Below, in pieces: positions 60,961-64,000 of a stretch of DNA of 64,000 nucleotides. Both the position numbers and the translations under genes were made by a program. Within the stretch, counting starts at the first letter, position 1, and every line of letters begins with the position of its first letter. Origin of the DNA: Stenopsyche tienmushanensis (Eukaryota; Arthropoda; Insecta; Trichoptera; Stenopsychidae); assembly GCA_008973525.1 (NCBI GenBank), contig WACJ01000222.1, forward strand, positions 62,001 through 126,000, read 5' to 3'. The notes beneath the pieces are model-generated. The model worked only from the letters and a program-made list of their open reading frames with translations. It made no database searches and was not told the DNA's origin.

Positions 60961-61570
60961 AGTCCCAAAAGTACCCGACCTAACGTATAGAAAACGGTTG
61001 TTGTTTAAAAAAAAATACTAAATAAAAACACCCACTACTATGATATGTATTTGGTACACCATATGAAATTTTGAAAAATTCTGAGCCCCGTATCTATTAT
61101 ATTTTATATTAATATTCTTATTATTAGAATCGAGTTGTAGAAAATACATCATGGTAAAGGAAAAGTTAGACGGGACCGTACGACCTGCCAAGACGAGCTT
61201 CAAAGTGGTCAACTAAATGAGGTAACCAATCCAGAAATGGTGAAGAAAATCCATAAAATGATATCGGGTGACATATTGCATATTGACTGAAAATTTGAAC
61301 ATGAGAAAGTTTTGCGCAAAATGGGTGCCGCGTTTGTTCACAATGGAACAAAAACAGCGTCGTGGTGATGTTTCAATAGAATAAGGTGGAGTTTTTGAAT
61401 TAATTCACTTCTGAGGCAAAGGAACATGGAGACTCTCCACTAACGTGTTCATTGATCCTGCTATTCACCATGTCAGGACCATGTCATGATCTTACAGATC
61501 ATAGAAGTAGAAAAATGCCGTGTGTCCAACCGGTCCGCTTTTCAGACCGCTGACACGACGAATGAGTTGA
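60961..61570 (+). pseudogene. mariner element relic with 5' end and chimeric tail
   Basis: The 5' terminus AGTCCCAAAAGTACCCGACC is at 60961. Codons for DRTTCQDELQSGQLNEVTNP and EMVKKIHKMISGD (about 61170-61270) correspond to the linker after the HTH. Shifted, LTENLNMRKFCAKWVPRLFT then MEQKQRRGDVSIE (61282-61380) is a very clear mariner block and ends in TAA. Sequence from about 61395 (ACTTCTGAGGCAAAGGAACATGG) then follows the tail seen at 42.9, 51.4 and 14.9 kb. The D,D34D catalytic core is absent. Confidence 0.75.
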
Positions 61571-61589
61571 AGTTTGGGCGTCCCTGGTT

Positions 61590-61790
61590 GGAGTACAAAA
61601 TACTAAGAAACAATTGAAATCTGGGAGTCCCATTCTGGACATATAGCAAATATATGAGAAGAGATAACCTAAACAAAATACATGTACATAATTTGGGATT
61701 TTTAAATGAATTTGGGTTGATAACAATTGTATCTGAAGTATTGATTTAATAGGACGAAAATGAATAAAAATAACAGTATTATCAAATATT
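61590..61790 (+). repeat. copy of the 19.6-kb repeat
   Basis: AATCTGGGAGTCCCATTCTGG, TAGCAAATATATGAGAAGAG and GATAACAATTGTATCTGAAG match 19600-19740 in order. It lies directly after the mariner tail, as the 14.85-kb flank lies directly before one, so the repeat and the tail may belong to one larger element. Confidence 0.5.
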
Positions 61791-63158
61791 ATTATCAAAA
61801 TATAATCAAATAAATTCTGCATAACAATAGTTAAGATCACATATTATATTAACATAAAAACCAACCAAATTTACTTTCACATAAGGTGTATAATGATCGA
61901 AAATACAGTATTTTATCTATATAGTCGTTACGGAAGCCTCAAATTTGGCTTATATTTTATCTAAGCTTAATTTTGAGACACTCTTTGAAACAATAGCAAA
62001 CTGTATGATTAAATCAAAGAACCAATGAAGACCTCAGAAATGAAAGCATTTCTAAATTATAATAGAATCGTTTGATATTCCTTAAATTTATCAGCATGTT
62101 TAATCAGATTTACGCGGGTTTTTATATAACTATAACGATTAAAAGTTGTGATTCGGTTGAACAGAAACTAAATGGCGTAATAGTATACATTTTTAAAATC
62201 ATTTTTCTACTATTAAAACGAGTTGTTATTATTAAAACATTGTTGCAAATTTTTGAAAAAAATGTATTATAGATGGACAAAGATGCAAAAAATCTAAATG
62301 ACATTTGTTTCAGCTGCAGCATTTGATATCCTTTTTCCATCTCGTAACAGCATCTCTAATCATCTCAGATTTCGGAAGCGAATCGGATAAAAGAGGCCTT
62401 GTAATAAAGATCTTTGTCGGCTTTTTTCACACCTGTTATGCCATGAGGTGTTACTGTTGGAAGTCAGCCCAAATTCGAACCACAGCCCGGCAATAATTTA
62501 AATTCTCATTTATTTACAATTGGACGTATTTATTTTTTATGCTCCAACAATGCATGACGTATGACGAAGACAAAAATGTCTCGAAGTGTGAGAGTGTCAA
62601 GGATGCCATCGTTTGTTTCAACGAGGTGTGAATGCAGACGGGGCCGCTGCAACGGCTTGAATTATAAATATTTAAATTGCACAAAAAAGCCATTATAAAA
62701 GTGCTATCTTCAAACCACCCGGGGTCATAAAAGGGGTCATAATGTCAATCACAGCTCACCAACCACTTACCGACTTGTCCGTTAAACTTTTTCACATTAA
62801 CATAAACAAGTTTAAGTTTAATAAGCCTCTGTCACGGTTGATACACTGAGAATTTGTTTAACTCACTTCTTGGATGCCTTTAAATTGACCAGCACCGAGA
62901 GCACTTCTAATAAGTATTGCTCCAGCAACAAACATTATCAATGCCCATTTTATTCCAAATTCTCATGTAAAATGGCTGAAAAGCCATCAATATGTCAGAG
63001 AATTAATACAAATCTTAGGAAGAAGATCATATTTTTAAAATAGTGGAATACAGTAATTTTGAGGCCTTAAAACTAAATTATTACATCTAAAATTGAACTT
63101 GGTACATTATCTCTGTAGGGCACTATTTATTAAAATGTATACAGCTATAATTTGTGCA
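61791..63158. other. no gene supported
   Basis: GGTTCGAATTTGG on the minus strand near 62470-62482 is B-box-like without an A box. No motif-bearing frames or terminal repeats were recognised. Confidence 0.35.
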
Positions 63159-63792
63159 AACTTAAACTTTTTTTTGTGCAGTAGATGTGTGTTGAAAAAA
63201 TCGCACAAAAAGAAATCATACAAAAAAGCTTTGATTGGCATAGAAAAAGTGAAGATGCGTTTTATGAATATTAAAAACCACATAACTTTGAAACAGCTAT
63301 ATAAAATATATCCAAAATCACACAAAAAAAGTTAATAAAAAAGCAGGAAAACAATAAGGCGAATCATTGGTGAAAATTTAAGGATGTCTAACACATCTGG
63401 CATCTCAAATGCCAAATATCCACTATAGAAATACTAATTATTTTAATTACAAAAAATCATCACTGTATGATAATTTTCGCTGCGATTTTCGATATGACTC
63501 TAAATCGCTTTTCTATGTAGATTTTTAAATAAGAAATCAATTTTTCAAAATTCTAAACCAGAATAAAGGTCGTCGTCGTATATTTAGCGATAGTAGATGC
63601 AATATGATTTACACAGTCCCAAATTATAATTTTTTCCATATTTCGGTTAGGGTTAATGGTTTATTTCCTATTTAATCCAAAATTTATCGATATCTACTCT
63701 TTATGAAATTAAAAAAAGAAGAAAATGTTTAAAAAAACCGCATAACTTCGAAATCACCCAAAAAAGTAGCACAAAAAGAGATAATAAAAGTG
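63159..63792. mobile_element. P2 pogo/Tigger element near the window end
   Basis: The left end AACTTAAACTTTTTTTTGTGC and right end GTAGCACAAAAAGAG...AAAGTG are TA-flanked on the right. ACATAACTTTGAAACAGC (63280-63297) and CCGCATAACTTCGAAATC (63739-63756) are the usual inner motifs. Opposing 72- and 80-codon frames at 63093-63335 run through the repeat and are not genes. Confidence 0.65.
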
Positions 63793-64000
63793 TACTGCAT
63801 TTAAACATTAAATATCAAATTCCATATGCTAGTAGCATCTCATCTTCTTAACTGATATATGGGAATATTTCAATATTTAAAATAAGAAAATATAGGGATG
63901 TAATTAGCTTGAAAATTGTATCTCTTATGACATCATATTATTTGAAACAAAATTAGGATAGTTAATAAAATCATATCTTTTCTTCCTATGTATAATTTAT

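Noticed and set aside
1..64000. CRISPR array, operon or bacterial-type system
   Set aside because: No regularly spaced direct repeats with unique spacers and no clustered open frames. Composition and transposon content are those of animal DNA.

Overview
The window is strongly AT-rich eukaryotic DNA with no operon structure, no Shine-Dalgarno-led genes and no open frame longer than 163 codons. What can be read is a dense, heavily mutated collection of cut-and-paste DNA transposon remnants: pogo/Tigger, piggyBac, mariner and hAT. There are also tRNA-derived SINE-like pieces, short non-autonomous elements and simple repeats. This mix, with several mariner lineages and a protein family I recall as multicopy in arthropod genomes (37.4-38.4 kb), suggests a metazoan, most likely arthropod, intergenic or long intronic region. 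I cannot name the species. No intact host gene is supported; one possible terminal exon lies near 6.07-6.17 kb.

Layout. 1-8 kb holds a complete pogo-type element with 'TACACTTGGGT' ends (P1), a second pogo-type family (P2), and the end of a hAT-like family with TATTCGAATA-type subterminal motifs. 8-12.5 kb has a lone piggyBac-type end, a lone hAT end and the 3' end of a Tigger element with recognisable DDE transposase codons. 14-20.5 kb has a 121-bp tandem repeat, further hAT-family ends, SINE-like sequence and a perfect hairpin. 22-27.3 kb has P1 sequence, a piggyBac with its C-terminal domain readable, a Tigger-like MITE and the longest copy of a TTAA-flanked family ending GGGACGTTTTnACCTTGTT. 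29-38.4 kb has the second 121-bp array, mariner and hAT pieces, a tRNA-like SINE head and a readable pseudogene of the multicopy arthropod protein family. 41.9-43.5 kb is a composite: two TTAA elements share one TTAA, followed by a hAT-like element holding a mariner deletion derivative. 45-49.4 kb has hAT ends and a P2 element split by the TTAA family. 50.9-54 kb has a mariner chimera and an antisense hAT pseudogene of the FAM200/ZBED5/SCAND3 type. 55-63.8 kb repeats the same families.

The genes do not work together as a system. Every recognisable protein is a transposase or element-like product with stops or frameshifts. The points of interest are nesting order, shared target sites, palindromic subterminal repeats and a mariner-plus-unknown-tail chimera present in several copies. 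All family calls were made by eye from remembered motifs; no database search or fold calculation was run.
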